From assembly GCA_018697195.1 (NCBI GenBank), contig JAGMWU010000078.1:136001-200000 (forward strand): a DNA stretch of 64,000 bases, written 5' to 3'. The DNA comes from Certhia americana. Taxonomy: Eukaryota; Chordata; Aves; Passeriformes; Certhiidae. The notes under the pieces are model-generated. The model was not told the origin of the DNA. It saw only the letters and a program-made list of their open reading frames with translations, and ran no database searches. Shown here piece by piece: positions 12,894 through 26,300 of the stretch (within the stretch, counting starts at the first letter, position 1; every line of letters begins with the position of its first letter). A program made the translations under genes and the position numbers.

Positions 12894-15509
12894 AGGTAGA
12901 AAAATACCCAGATATGCTTTCTCTGAGCTTCATTTTAAGCTAAACTCTGACAGAAGAAGAATTTTCACTCAGTGTTAAATTTATGCATCAGTTTAATCCA
13001 CTGTATTTTTCCCACACAGACAAAGCTTTAGTTATCCTATATAGCGTGTGTTTTGCAGCAAATTATGGTGTCTTCCACTACAAAAGAGCACGGATAAGTA
13101 GATGCAGACCCATTTCTGGCTTTGATCCTCACTGTGCCATGGAAAAAGTATCGCTCAGTTAGTATCAATTAAAAAAAACAAACAGCAAAATACCCCACCA
13201 AAATAATATTCCATGTAAACATTTCAGAAATCTTTGCTGTGTTTTGCTAATGTTGGTGTTAGTCAAGAATAACTCAATGACAGACTGCAAAGGTGCACAG
13301 AACCAGGTCTTTTATCAGTATTGCAAAAGGATGTTGTCCTGCTGAGAGGATCAGTGAGGATTTATCCAAGGTCAGGAGTTTAGTGAGTGTAACTGACCCC
13401 AGTCATGCTGCTGGGTAAGCTGGTTAGCCAAGGTGAGGAATGAATCTGTGAGGTCTCCAGAGGCTGGTCACACTGGCAGGAAGCAGAGAGCTCATGACAC
13501 CCAGCTACTGCAGCGCTCCAAGTCTGGTTTGCCCCTTAGGTGGCTGTGGAGATTAACACATGGTTTTTTCTCAGTTGACAGTGCCCATTTTCAGGATTAC
13601 CTCTGAAAGACTGGAAGGTGAAAGTGTCACAAAGGCATTGAAAAGATTTGGAGAGCTGCAGCAATTAGAGCTGCCTTTCCTCATGTCTGGGAGAACAGAA
13701 GGCTGGAATGGCTCTGGCAGCACAGCCCAGGGTAGCTCTGAGGTGCTGCTGTCCCCAGTCACTCCAAGGAGGCTCTGTGGAGCCACAGACCTGCACTTTC
13801 TGTACTGAAAGGAGCCAGTGCTCTGCCTCATGGAGAACACAGCTGGGGAAGCACAAAAGGCATCACCTTCAGGCCCTTCTTGGGAGTTCAGTCACATTGA
13901 GAACTTTGAGAGCCATGTTTATACCATGAAAAGATTGATTTTAGGGGTGAGTTGTCCATATATCAGAGTTCATATGATGACATCTAAAATCTCTTGTCTG
14001 CAGAAAATCTCCTATCTTAGGGGAGAGCTCCTAGCTCCAATGAAAACATTTCAATCACTGAATTCATCACTTGGCTGTGCTAGCCCTAGCCCAGCCCAGG
14101 GCCCAGTCCCTCAGGTTGTTACTCAATCAATGCAGCTATTGATTTCATCAGGAGCACTGTCTGCATCAGATCAAATGCTAAGGAGTTCACAAGTTGCCAG
14201 GCTGATAAAGAGTTTCTCCATGACAGAGTGGCTCTCTTTGTCAGAGAATATGGCTCACAGACATTAACTGTTAGTGAGCTAAAAGCAGCAGAAATCCTCG
14301 TGGTGCATATGGTGTAAAACAAGTGATTTATTAGACCAACATGCTGCAGCAACAGACTGGAGCAGAAAACACCGAGTGACATCAGGAGGTGATAAGTGGG
14401 CAGCAACAAGTGCAGTTTTGCTACCATCTACAGCCCCGCAGTTAGGCCACTTGTACCAGTTCAGAGCCTAATCTTACATTCTGTTCTGGCCTGAACCCTG
14501 CAAATCTTGGCACCCAAGAGTACTCTCACTGAGCACTGGGACATCACAGCCTGCAAACAGCTAATAAAGCAGAAAACGCTTTCAGCAACAGACCTTGAAC
14601 TAGAAAGCATCCATTCCACCATCCTTTCAGTATGATGCATGCATTTAAAATAACGACTCTTACACTTATACAAGGAGAATTGAAAAGTCTAACTCAAACT
14701 GAGGCTATGTACTCCTCAGGCAAAAAAATGTGTCAATGGGGAGCTGATTCCTCATCTCAGATTTTGTACCCTCTCAATCTCTTTTGTGTTGCAGTCTTCA
14801 TTTTTAACAAAATCCTAAAGAATAAGAGACATTAGCAGACTGCCATCTACTTTGACCAATTTCAATTCCAGCATCTGAAAAACACTGAGAGGCTATTATT
14901 TTGTTTCAAGGATTTCTCTTTCCCATCTTATATTTTGAATTCTTTGGGGTAGGGACCAGTCCTCTGAAGATTTCAGAAAGCACATACTGATTTTCAGACA
15001 GCAGTTGCAATAAGTATCATTGACTCTGGGATATTTCTGAAACTTGATTAATCTTTCTCTGAAATAGTATTTCCAAATTATTCATAAGACTAAAGTATAT
15101 TTAATGCCAGCAATATTTAACTGATTTGAAATGCATAGTTATAATTTTTTTTTTCCTTTTAAATATATTTTATGCCTAAAAAAATGTTTCTGTAGTATTT
15201 ATAATAATGAAGGACAACTCACAGTTTCACAGTATAGAAGCCTTGTCCTTGCACTGATTTATACAGGTATGAGGTTGACTATGAAATGAAATTCTGGCTC
15301 CACACAAACCAATGGCAAAATTTTCATGAAGCTGACTTGAGCCATGCCACACAGGGCACATGTCTCTGAAATGTGAATGGTCTTTTAGATGGTGTTGCAT
15401 GAAGTAGAACAAGGGTATATTTAGACTAAATATGTATTGTTATTTAATACTAATACTAGTACTAATAATATTTGGTAACGTAATTGCATTTTGCCCCCAG
15501 GTTCAGAGC

Positions 15510-15640
15510 TCCTCCTGCCCACATTCCTGAATTAAGTGGCACAGCACAATTACATATTCTCCCTCCTTTTCAGGTGAGGAAACTGAAGCTCACAGAGAGG
15601 TTAAGAAACTTGCCCAAGGCTACAGAAGAAGTCTGGAATA
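15510..15640 (-). repeat. MIR SINE relic
   Basis: Contains AGGTGAGGAAACTGAAGC, CACAGAGAGGTTAAGAAAC and TTGCCCAAGG in order, the hallmark central part of the MIR element read in reverse orientation. It is unusually well kept for such an old repeat. The edges are approximate. Confidence 0.8.
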
Positions 15641-18600
15641 TGATCTTCGGACATTTAAATATATTGCCAGTGGCTTAAGGGGTCTAATTTCTGAGAATTA
15701 TAATTTTGGAGAGGCCTAAAATCACCAACAGAGATCAGATTGGGGGAATGTTCAAGAATGTCTCTCCAAAGCACGAGGCAGAGCAGCACAGTGATTATAA
15801 ATCTCTCAAACTGTGCAGGGTCCAGAGCCAGTGGATACCTTCTGAATACTCTGGTCTAAGGCATCTAGAAAAGTGAATGATCTGATAAAGAAAGAACAGC
15901 CTTTTGTCATTCTAAAAATACCAAGCCTGTACATCATGTGCACTGAGAGAAAAGTTCCTGTGTGAGACATCCTGAAGAGACAGAGAGCTTCACACACTTT
16001 GTGCTATTGCCTCTTTCACGCCTAAAAGTGTTTGACAAAAATGAGTTTCACTTTAGTCACAACTCTACCTACATCCAGAGCCTTAATGTAAAAGTGCTTA
16101 CATACATTCTTTCATTCTTTACTGATCCAGGGCTGATTTCAGCTCATGAGATATAGTCTCCACTGAAATCAGTTCATTTCTTGCATTCTGCAACAGAGAA
16201 AATAATGAGGACAGAGAGGCTCTTCTGCACATTTTATAGAATGAATTTTTATGAATTTATTTGTTTTCTTAAAAGTGAGTTCAATATATTAAAAAATCCA
16301 ATATATTCTTTCTTTGATGTTCCACTTCCTTCAGTAGAAAGGTCTGACTGAAAGATGCTCCTCAAGATAGAAATAAACAGCTCCACCAGACTCCCAAATC
16401 CTTTGGGACACAGAGTGTAAATCTGTGAGTGCTCAGTTGTGCTGCTTGCTGAGTTTACACCCTCTGTCAAGGCTCTCAGCCCGAGCCTGCAGTGCTGTGT
16501 TCCACCCATAAATGGCTTTAGAGCCAAAGCTCTCATCTTGAACAGCACCTGGCAAGGAGCTGTGAGATAGTGCAGTGTACAGAGCCTCAGCACAATATCC
16601 CTGTGCAGGCAGCTCAGAAAACCAAGCGAACACCTCATTCTGCTTATGCTGGCATTTCCACAGGCAGCATTACATACTTTCTTGAGATGGCAGTTTCCAA
16701 TGAGCATAACAACATCCATATCCAAAAAGCACAGGTTAAGTGTGTCCAAGAGCTCTGCAAGCTGTGAGTCTTCAGCAGAACAGCAGAAATTACCATGTTC
16801 TTTTCCTCATTTTGCAGCAATTTTCTGCATTAACAGGAATTTTTTTCTTTCTATTGATTTCCTTAGACTGTCCTTAAGGTTCCTTTAGACTTCAAAATTA
16901 CTCAGGAAATTTGGTGTTCCTAACATTACTCTGTAAGCTAGGAATCTGAGGGAGTTTATTCTTTGTGCTGGCAAGCCTTCAAACTATCTTGATTTTATCA
17001 GCTATAATTCATGTTTTGTTCACAGGACAAGCCCTTTCTTTTGTATTATTTTGAGTCATCTCTGGAAAAAATCACCTCGCACTAAGACGTAATAAAATAT
17101 GAGAAGAGATTATGACTTATTAAATTAAGCCAAAGCATACACTGTATTTTGGTATAGCACCATCCCTGGAGGGAAAGCGAATACATTTTCAAATGAGTTC
17201 TGCTTCCAATTAGGCAGGAAAACAACTAAGTAAATTTTCAAAGGAAACCAACGCACAAGGTGTGCAGTGAACACAGGATACCAAAAATCCCAGCCCATAA
17301 GCAGCACAACAGAAACTGCTGTGTGCTGACAGTCTCAGCCAAGACTGGGGGCTGCACAATGCTATTTGTAATTTTCTGCTCCAGTCCTTCCCCTATAAAC
17401 TCTGCTTGCTCTGCATGTATTCTGCTACATGGGTGAATCTGGAAGAAATGGTAGAGCAGTTTTCATAGGCATCTTAATTTACACCTATAAACAGCTTAAG
17501 AAGAAAATGACCTTCTGCCTGTTGGATGTGTGCCTACTATCACTATGGGTCACTTATTTCAATTATTTAAGTTTGCAACATTAAATGCTCTACCATTGGA
17601 ACAAACAAGGACTTTAGTCATTGAATTTAACAGTAGCAGCATCAGGCAGGTATTTACTTTCTGGCTCACAGAAAATGAAATAAGATAAAAACCCCACTCT
17701 GTTAAGCACTCAGTGCCCCAGTATTGATAACCTTTAAAAATTATGTCAAATACACATGAGATGGGAGATGACTCAGCAGCTCCTAGATTTTCAGAGCAGA
17801 TGGAATGTCGATGTCTCCATACAAGAGATTTCTATATGCCTGCTTCTTGCTGAAGACACTGGTTCCAGTCATGGAAGCAAAGATTTTTACTGCAAAGCTG
17901 GCTTTGCTAATAATAAGTGTGAAATAAGGATATTTCTCAAGGGGATTTTCTAAATTTAAAACGCATTCTGCTTCTTAACACCTCCTATCCTATGGAGTGC
18001 TCTAGCCTACCACAGTCTAAATGCAGTAATTAAGTGTAAGTGTAATTGTTACAACTGTTTATGGCAGAACAAAAGTAATTGTCAGGAAACTGTCACATCT
18101 TCAGACTGTCCTGCTTCCAGTCCATAAGTCATGGCTGTGGGACCAAATGATTCCTCCCAGTTCCCCTGTAGTTCCACTCCAGTATATTTAACTTGACTAG
18201 TGGTACCATGACAAATGCTAGTTACACTCCATCTGACTCTCAGTTCAAAAAAAGCAGGAATATGCCATATTTCTCATTACACAACCACAACAAAATCTCA
18301 ACCAGCCCCACTGATATTTAACTTCCTTGATCCTTTTAGTCATCATATTGGTTGAGAGGAGGCACAGAGTAATGTCCTGAATGTGAAACTGAGTGTTTGA
18401 TTTCCTTATGGATTTTGCATCCTCCGTCCACTCATATCCAAAGCAATGGCCACTTCTACCCAAAGAATAAAACCCATCATTCAGCTTCTTTGACACTACT
18501 TATGCTGATCTGGTTTGGCTCTGTAACTTTATTTTCTGAATTTTTATATGGGGACAGCCAGGAATGATTTACAAGGAGTAAATAGTAGGGCTGGGAATTA

Positions 18601-21600
18601 ATCACAGGACATTTGAGAATGGGCATTAAGCTCTTCTCTGCCATGAAAACTTCTCTGCAGGGCTGATCCCTCACCACACTGGTGGTACTAGAGACCAGAG
18701 ACAGGGTCAGAGTTTCTTTCCTGAGCTGGCCAATGTCAGGCCAGTAACTGTTCCCTGTTCCCTGCCATGTCACAGGAGCTGGAAGAAGGATGTAGCATTT
18801 CCCCTGTTTGGCAAAAACACTGGTATGAAAGGGGGGATGCAGGCTGGCCCATCTTGGTGCTCTCACAAGACCTTCTTTCCCCGTGGGCACCTGGGGAAGT
18901 AAGGCTACAGGCAGTACTGGCATTTGTGCCCTTTACCTTGTTTCATGAATCTTGAAATGATCCTGCCTAATAAATCTTAGTGGTAAATCCAATTGTCTGG
19001 CCTTATTTCATTAGTTTTGCTGCTCTGAGAATGGCAGGCTAGTTTTTCCTGTAACCCTTCTGAATTTCACACATTCCTTTTGCTCTCAGAATTTATTTTC
19101 CCTGTGGAGTCTGAAGTAATCTGAGAGAGCAACAAACCACTGCACTATTAGAAGCCCCCAGTTTCTCTATCAGTGTGGTCCAAATACGTTCCTTATTGTG
19201 CTTGCTTCTGTAATAGAGGTTTGTACGAGCTGCCAGGCAGAGACTGATGGGAGACAAGATAGGTATTTTCTGCCTAGAAAACAAGAAACATTATTAGGCT
19301 GTGCACAGTTAAGAGGAAGACTTGCTAGGATTTAACTACACTTGGGCAGTTTCCCCATTAAGGTGAGCAGCAAAGACAAAGACATCCTTGCTGCAGCCCT
19401 TCACAATCACTGCTGAGGAAATCCTGGGTGAGACAAGATAGCAAACTAGTGTGGACAAAGAAATATTGGTCAAGGTTGATTTGGTACAAGTTCTTCCCTC
19501 ATAAATGCACAGAAATTTCTAATGTTCACACAGATTAAATGGACGTCGCTTTTAGTCACATTTGGAAACTCCCTGCCCAACAAATTGCCTGTCACTTGGG
19601 CATTAAAAGCAAAGTTCAAACACATTTTCTGTAAGTCCAGTGAAATATTATTTCAGAGCTTTGGTGCTTTACTCAACAAAACCAATTTTCTCATTTTTAA
19701 AGGCCATGCCAAGTATTCTAACAACTGTAGCTACAGATCATGTAACTGAAAACCTTCCTAATGTGAGCTTGAGAATTTTTACTAGCTCTAAAAACAGCTG
19801 GTCATGAACATACTAGTCAGAAAAGAATACAAAACAAAAACTAGTAAAAAGAGTGTTGATTGCTAGCTCTCTCACGGGTATTTTTAACCATTTCTTAAAT
19901 ATGTTTTGCCTGTCTAGAAGTGAGAATATTCACATTATTTATTTCACATCTATCTGGGAAAAAAAATCCCCTAAATTCCTGATGAAGTGCATTTGCTTTT
20001 GACCAATACTTCTAAAGTGAAACCTGGTGTATGTACTTACAGAAAAAGTTTATTCATTTTGACTGTTCTAGGATGAAGCAAAACTCCTTGAAGACGAGTC
20101 CTAACCTCAAAAATGTTTTTGAACAGGTTTCAGGGTCTGTCTTCTGTAGCTCTGTGTATGCACGGACGTGCTGTGAGTGTAAAGGTGAGGCTGTGTAAGA
20201 GAGAAAGAAGACCCTGACTCTGTTCATCCACTAAACTGGATAAGCATCCTTGCACTGATTTCAGTGCTTTTGGTCAGATCATACCAACCTGTGTGCTCAG
20301 GAAGCTTTCACTGATTTGCTGGGATCTGGATTGATTTTAGCTTTGAATTAAATTGCTAAAATTCTTAGTAAGTGGTACCTGGATGTAAGCATTGATAAGA
20401 ACTAATACTTACAAGGGCAATACAAAAATATGATGAAAATGTCGGTTACCAGGCATTGGCAAATGGACTTTTGCTACATCTTTGCCAATTATTGTGCACA
20501 TAAGTCATGCACCTATTCACTGTGCCAAGCTGTATTAGACTACAGTGGTAAACAGGTAAACAAAACGTGCTTTCTGTTTCTATCACTGCCACAATAGAGA
20601 GAAGTGGATTTTTAATTTGTCAGACATTTCAATGAATAGTGGAAGGATACTCTCAAACTTATAAAACAACGGATCTGACATAAAGCCATTCCTGAAAGGC
20701 AGTGAGGGTCTTAGTCAAACCACCCCTGGTGAAAAACTAAGCCTGCTCTTTAAGATCTTCATCTCTCTCTATTTAAGCTGTACAGGAACTGTACAAGCTG
20801 GCAGCAATACTGCCTTCAAATCAAAACATAGCTCACCTTATCACTAAAGAAGAAGAGGAGTCCAGTGGTTCATAATGGTTCGCAAGTATTTGATTGACCT
20901 TTCTGTGGTTGCTGAAAGGAATTGCCATATTGCAAATCTGATTGTCTCCCTGTAATCAGTCCTCATGGCAATTTCAGGGGGGATGTCTAAGAAGAGTCCC
21001 TGAATGCTTGAAATCCAATAAGGATATTGATTAGCACTAGTGACCTCTGCCAAGAAAGGTCAAAGGGAAAATTCTCTTTCTACTTCTCATCAGCTTTTAG
21101 CAAATGAGTGCCAGATCCCATGCTTCCAGCTTAGCGGCACCATGGAAACCAGTCCAGGTGAACTGCTTCCCATTACAAAAATCTGTGTTAATCACATGCA
21201 TAAGGATGATAGAAACGCTCCCTGGGCTCCCCAGTGCAATGAAACAATGTGACTTAATGACATTTGCAGGATCTTATATAGAAAGGGAGGAAAGAATAGG
21301 ATTTCCTTCAGAGATAATTAAGATAAGGAACAGAGACATCAGTACAGTAAAAAAAAGGTTAAAATAAGGAGTAAAAAATCTATGCTGCTGATCTCAAGTT
21401 CTGCACCTTGGCCTTTCATATCTTTGCAATAATTTTCACAGTGCTTCCCCAGTATAGGCCAGAGAGAATTTTTTATGAACTCCCGAAAATAGATTTAAAA
21501 TTCACAAAGTCTCGTAACAACCTCTATGCTCCCTGCCACTCTCCTCTCTGGTCGTTTTTCAGCTGAGAACTCGGCAGAGCTCACCAGGCTGACACACAGG

Positions 21601-21638
21601 GCCGTGACTAGGCTGCTAAACACGCTGTGCTGCTGGGG

Positions 21639-21639
<1 letters not shown>

Positions 21640-21669
<30 letters not shown>
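21640..21669. repeat. (GAT)10 microsatellite
   Basis: Ten perfect GAT units, then GGTGATG. It abuts a GC-rich patch. The apparent poly-Asp or poly-Met reading frames here are a consequence of the repeat. Confidence 0.97.
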
Positions 21670-21670
<1 letters not shown>

Positions 21671-21679
21671 GTGATGCTC

Positions 21680-21815
21680 CCCAGCCTGCGCTGCCGCGGT
21701 CTCAGCGGGGCGGGCCCCGCGGCCCGAGATGCAGCAGCGCCACCTGCTGTTGGCAGGCGCGCACTGCACCCGCAGCGCCGCCGCCTCCCCGGGCTTCTGC
21801 TCGCCCGTCCTTCGA
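21680..21815. promoter_or_regulatory. Short CpG-rich patch with CTCF-like site
   Basis: A dense cluster of CpG dinucleotides in otherwise AT-rich DNA, with CCGCGGTCTCAGCGGGGCGG-type sequence. Reading the minus strand across 21735-21750 gives ACAGCAGGTGGCGCTG, a close match to the CTCF core. It could be an insulator or the promoter of an unseen noncoding RNA. Too short for a classical CpG island. Confidence 0.5.
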
Positions 21816-23368
21816 GAGCATTTATTTGTCTTGTAAGGCAAGATGAATAAAAACAGAGGCCACTTAGGCAGGGGTTGTGACATCAACACTCAGGAACTCA
21901 CAGGTGGATACACATTGCTGCAGCCAAAACACAGTCTGGTGTTAGAGAGCAGGGGAGATGGAATAAATACGTCCCTGTGGCTTGGGAACAATTTTCTCAC
22001 CTCCCCAGCAGGCACTCACACAATAAATATATTTCCAACTCATGAAATGGGGAAAGATTTATCTTTTATCACTAATTTAAGCTCACTGAAAAATCCAACT
22101 GGCTCTTTTACATAAGGAAATCGAATGGCTAAGTCAGAACATATTCTGGTAAAAATCAGCATAGCTCCAGGGACCTCCACTCGGGTGGATCAGAGCCAAT
22201 TAACTCTGCCTTGTGTACAGAGGTCTGATAAGTAAGCCTGTGCTGGGGATTAAGTCACCCAAAAGAGCACAGACAAGGCCAACTTTTATCTGCTGCTGTT
22301 TGCGAGCAAAGGTGAAAAGACAGTTGGTCAAGTGAACCAAACTGGGCTGGAAGCCAACTGGTAAAACCTCAGCGACTCAGGCAGAGTCACTCCAGGTTTA
22401 GGTCTGCATAATGGGGTCTGCAACCCCGCTTCCCCCTCCAACCCCAAGCCATTTGACTTAAATATGTGTCCTGACTGGCACTCCTAAGTAACGCTGCCTT
22501 GCCAGAGAGGCTGCATCCACATTCACATGAGTTTACGTCCACTTGCTTTATCCAATTGTGATGGCAGATTTCAAACAAGCCTTTGCACTAGATCTCAAGA
22601 TTTAGCTACTTTATCAGCATCCTCTGACTCTCCTTTTTAAAGGCTATGTAGACAAATCTGTAATAGTTCTGCAGTCAGTGCGCACCGACCTCCCACACAA
22701 GGGAGATGGAATTATCTCCACATTACTGTTCCTTGCCGCTGCAATTTCTCCTTTATTTTTGAGATGGACCTGATTAGGCTGTCTCTACTCTAAGAAGGGC
22801 CATTGCTGGTCTGCAGGGACAGGCACGTGCCTGGGGCTTCCAGATCACTGCACAATGCAGTCAGTGGAAGCACGATAGCAAGTGGAAGCTTGGGTGAACC
22901 TTTCTGTTTCAGACAGACAGACTGTTTAATCTGTCCTGGATTTAGTGACTGATAATGACTGACAGACTGTACTGTTAAAAACAAAAAAGGCCTTATTTGC
23001 TCTTACCTCCCCTTAGTCTTGAATTTCCAAGGATAAAAGAGCTACTCTTCCCTAGTCTGCTCCTGTGTAAGGGACTCTGCTCACCTTAGAAACCTTTTCT
23101 TACACCCAACTCCACAGAATGTTGTTCCTGAGCAGGGTGCCAGACAGGGGTATGGTACTGCAGATGTTCTACCAGTTCCCTGGGCAAAGGCATTCACACC
23201 TCCCTGTCCTGCTGCTCCTCACCAACAAACACTGAAATTCTTTTCCAGATGCTATATGCTAACAGTCTGAACATCCTGAAATCTGGCTAAATGCCCGCAT
23301 TTTCCTGTCCTCTCTTTTATACTGTTCATGAATTTACAGCACAATGCTCCCAGCTACATGGCTCTGCT

Positions 23369-23392
23369 TTTCTTTTCTTTTCTTTCCCTTTT
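23369..23392. repeat. Pyrimidine-rich (TTTTC)n tract
   Basis: Four to five CTTTT units in a row, a low-complexity tract with no other features. Confidence 0.7.
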
Positions 23393-26300
23393 TAGTTTCA
23401 TTCCACTTCTATTACTCCACTTCTTGAGGTCACCTGGTTCTTTGTGTAGCATGTCCTGATCCTCCTTTACTAATGGTGTACTCTAAATGCTACCAGCAAT
23501 TTGCATAACAGTGTCCCTACCTGAGTGCTGAGGACATGAACCAATATATTAAAGCAGGATAAGTCTTAAGACTAACCTAAGATATCTGGGAAACATTACT
23601 ATCAGTTTTCCTCTAAGCTGATATGTTTCCTATTTAGAGTACATATTTCTGTGTGTCCTCTTTAGCCAGCAGAATTGTAACATATATTTAATATATTTAG
23701 TAATTCCCCATGTAGCAGCTATCAGATACTAAAGTCTGGGATATCCAGCACACTTTTCCTGACTATGAAAATTGATTATCTTAAAAATAGTAGTGTGACA
23801 TGACCCAGTATTAGTAAAAGCTTGCTACATTTTATTCCACTTTCCTTTCTCTGTCCCTCCTATCCTTCCTCTCATATTTTTCTTCCCTCCAAAGTCTATT
23901 CATAAGTCTTACATGCTACTGTCACAAGTCGAGAAACCCTGTTGTTACTGTTTGGAAATACAGGGTGTTTTTTATTTGCTGTTCTCCAATCACAAGCCTG
24001 AGGTTCCGCTTGCTTGTTTCTCATGCCCAGTCTGAAAGGGTTCTAGTACAAAAAGTGCCTTGTCCCCCGTGCCCACTTCCCTCCATAAAAGTGTACAGAT
24101 TTTGCTGTGCAAATATAGATTTTGCTGTGACATTTTCTCTCTTCCATCTCTGCCAATGGTTTTTTAGGGAAGTGGTAAGCAGGCAGTTTGTTTCTAATTC
24201 CTGTTATGTTTGGAACCAGGCTACAGATTGTCATAAAATGAAAAGACGCAAAAGGTTTATGTACCATTGTCATCAGGCTTAAATGAACTGGGATTGTCTC
24301 TTGGATGAACCACAAACTCCTCATGCATGTCTGCAAAGATGTAGCTCTTTCCAAGACCCATTCCTGTATTTAACTCATACCCAGCCTTGGGTCTGTTCAG
24401 CTGCTGAAGCATCCTCACACAGACCAGCAGTCTCCAATAATGAACTCAAATAGCGTGGGCTTGTTTTGGGGAGATTTCCAATTCCCAGGAGAGAAATCAA
24501 GCTCTGTTTCTTTCCCAGCACAGGACTTGCAGGCAAGACCCCAGCCACGAGCTGAGGTCACGAACTTTTGGTATTTCTTACCCCTTCTCCCCTTCCTCTT
24601 GTCTTGCCAGCCAGGCAGTAATTTTTTATAAAAAGAGCCCCACAGTACCTATCACCAGGTGCTTCCTTCCTTAGAGAGTATTCTAAGGCTTTCTCCACTC
24701 ATTCTCATTTATTTATAATATTTTTATATAATTCTCCCTTGGACTTCTCCAATGAGGTCAGGCTCACCTTAAAGTACATATTATATTTCCCTGCCTGCAG
24801 TTAACCCTTTCAAGACCAGTGTAGAATTTTTGTGTGAGGTCTCAAAAATACAATAAAGAGTGAGTTAAAAGAGACTGACCGTGAACTTCTCCTTATTGCA
24901 TCACAGTGTGATGGTCTAGGTATTTACTAAAGAAAGTGGTTTGGTGTTGACTTAAATGTTGTTCATTAACTTATTTTCCATCTCCCATGTTTCAAACTAT
25001 GCTGAAACACAGTATTTGTTCCTTTGGAGAACATGTTATGTAAACTTCTGATGAAAAGTAAATATTTTCTTTGAAGGAAATGTTTATACCTGATCCAGTC
25101 TGAAACATGGAAGCTACTATAAAGGAGCAAAGAAGGTCTCTCTATTCTGACATCATTCAGCTTAGGTAAACAAATATGACAGCCAGTATCACATCAGGAA
25201 TAGCTTCCAGGCAGTCACCGGTTTTAAATCTACTGGGAAACAGATGAATATTTAGGGCTCTATCACCCCCTATTCAATGGCATATGTGCCAATATGGTTG
25301 TATTTTTTCCTATAAGCTGTGCTTAGAAATGTTAATATTTGAACAAATTCTTGTGCCTAAAACTTGAATCCATTTCACAAGCCTTATCCCAAAGGCCAGG
25401 AAAAACAGAATTCTTATCCTTGACCACCAGCAGCTTTGAGTAGTCTTGTACGTCCTTCAAGCTAAGGCAGTGCTTGTCACCTGTTGATCTCCAGATGCTT
25501 CACCAAACAGGTATTCAGCTTCCCCAGTGTGGTGTCACCCCTGTTTCTCATGCACAGAAACCGAAGCTGAAACAGCCGGTATCTCCGACCACCGTTGTAA
25601 TGCCAGTGATAGTCTTGCTTTGTGTCAGCAGTTTGCCCAAATGATCTCCAGAGATCCCTTCCAAAAATTTTTTATGATTCAGTGACTCGACTGGTTAGAT
25701 TATCCAGGTTTCCCTCTATCAGCTGCTGTTTCCCACGTGGCCGCACAACCACTCGCAGGATCTGTGTTAACCCAACTCCTGGAGTTAATCTGCCAAAGAG
25801 CCAACCTCACCACAATGAATGATTCATCCTCTGATGGCAGAACTCCCGGCATCACCACGCTTCATGGTTGGGTGAATGAAGGAGCAATGCCAGAGAAGGG
25901 GAGAGCCTGTGGCCAGGAGCAGGGAATGGGACCTCCCCTTTCCGGGGCAGTTAGCGGCTACATCAGCGACCCGTAACGTCAACCCGTGCCTTTGGGACAG
26001 ACATGGGAATTGAGCCTACTCCGTGCCCCACGCCTGCCCCGCTCCCCCCAGCTGTCACAGTGCCACAGGTGTGGCAGTACCTCTGATGGACATCTGCCAG
26101 ATTGCCCCGAGTTTGCTGCGGTTGGGAAGCATTAGGCATGGATCCTTGGCATTTGGACTGCAGGCACGGAGCCGTGGCTGAAAACAGTTGGCAGGGGCAG
26201 TCCCTGAGCCTCGTGATTAAAACCTGTTAGTAGCACCATCTCCTTAATTTTCTGCCAGCACATTCACCATCTTGCTGAAGGTACAAACCCCTGCATCTAG

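Noticed and set aside
16249..16749. 166-codon open frame on the minus strand
   Set aside because: No start context, no recognisable domain or signal peptide, no homologous neighbour; one open frame of this size is expected by chance in so long a region.
21608..21889. Frames with poly-Asp, poly-His or poly-Met runs
   Set aside because: These are simply the (GAT)10 microsatellite read in different phases.
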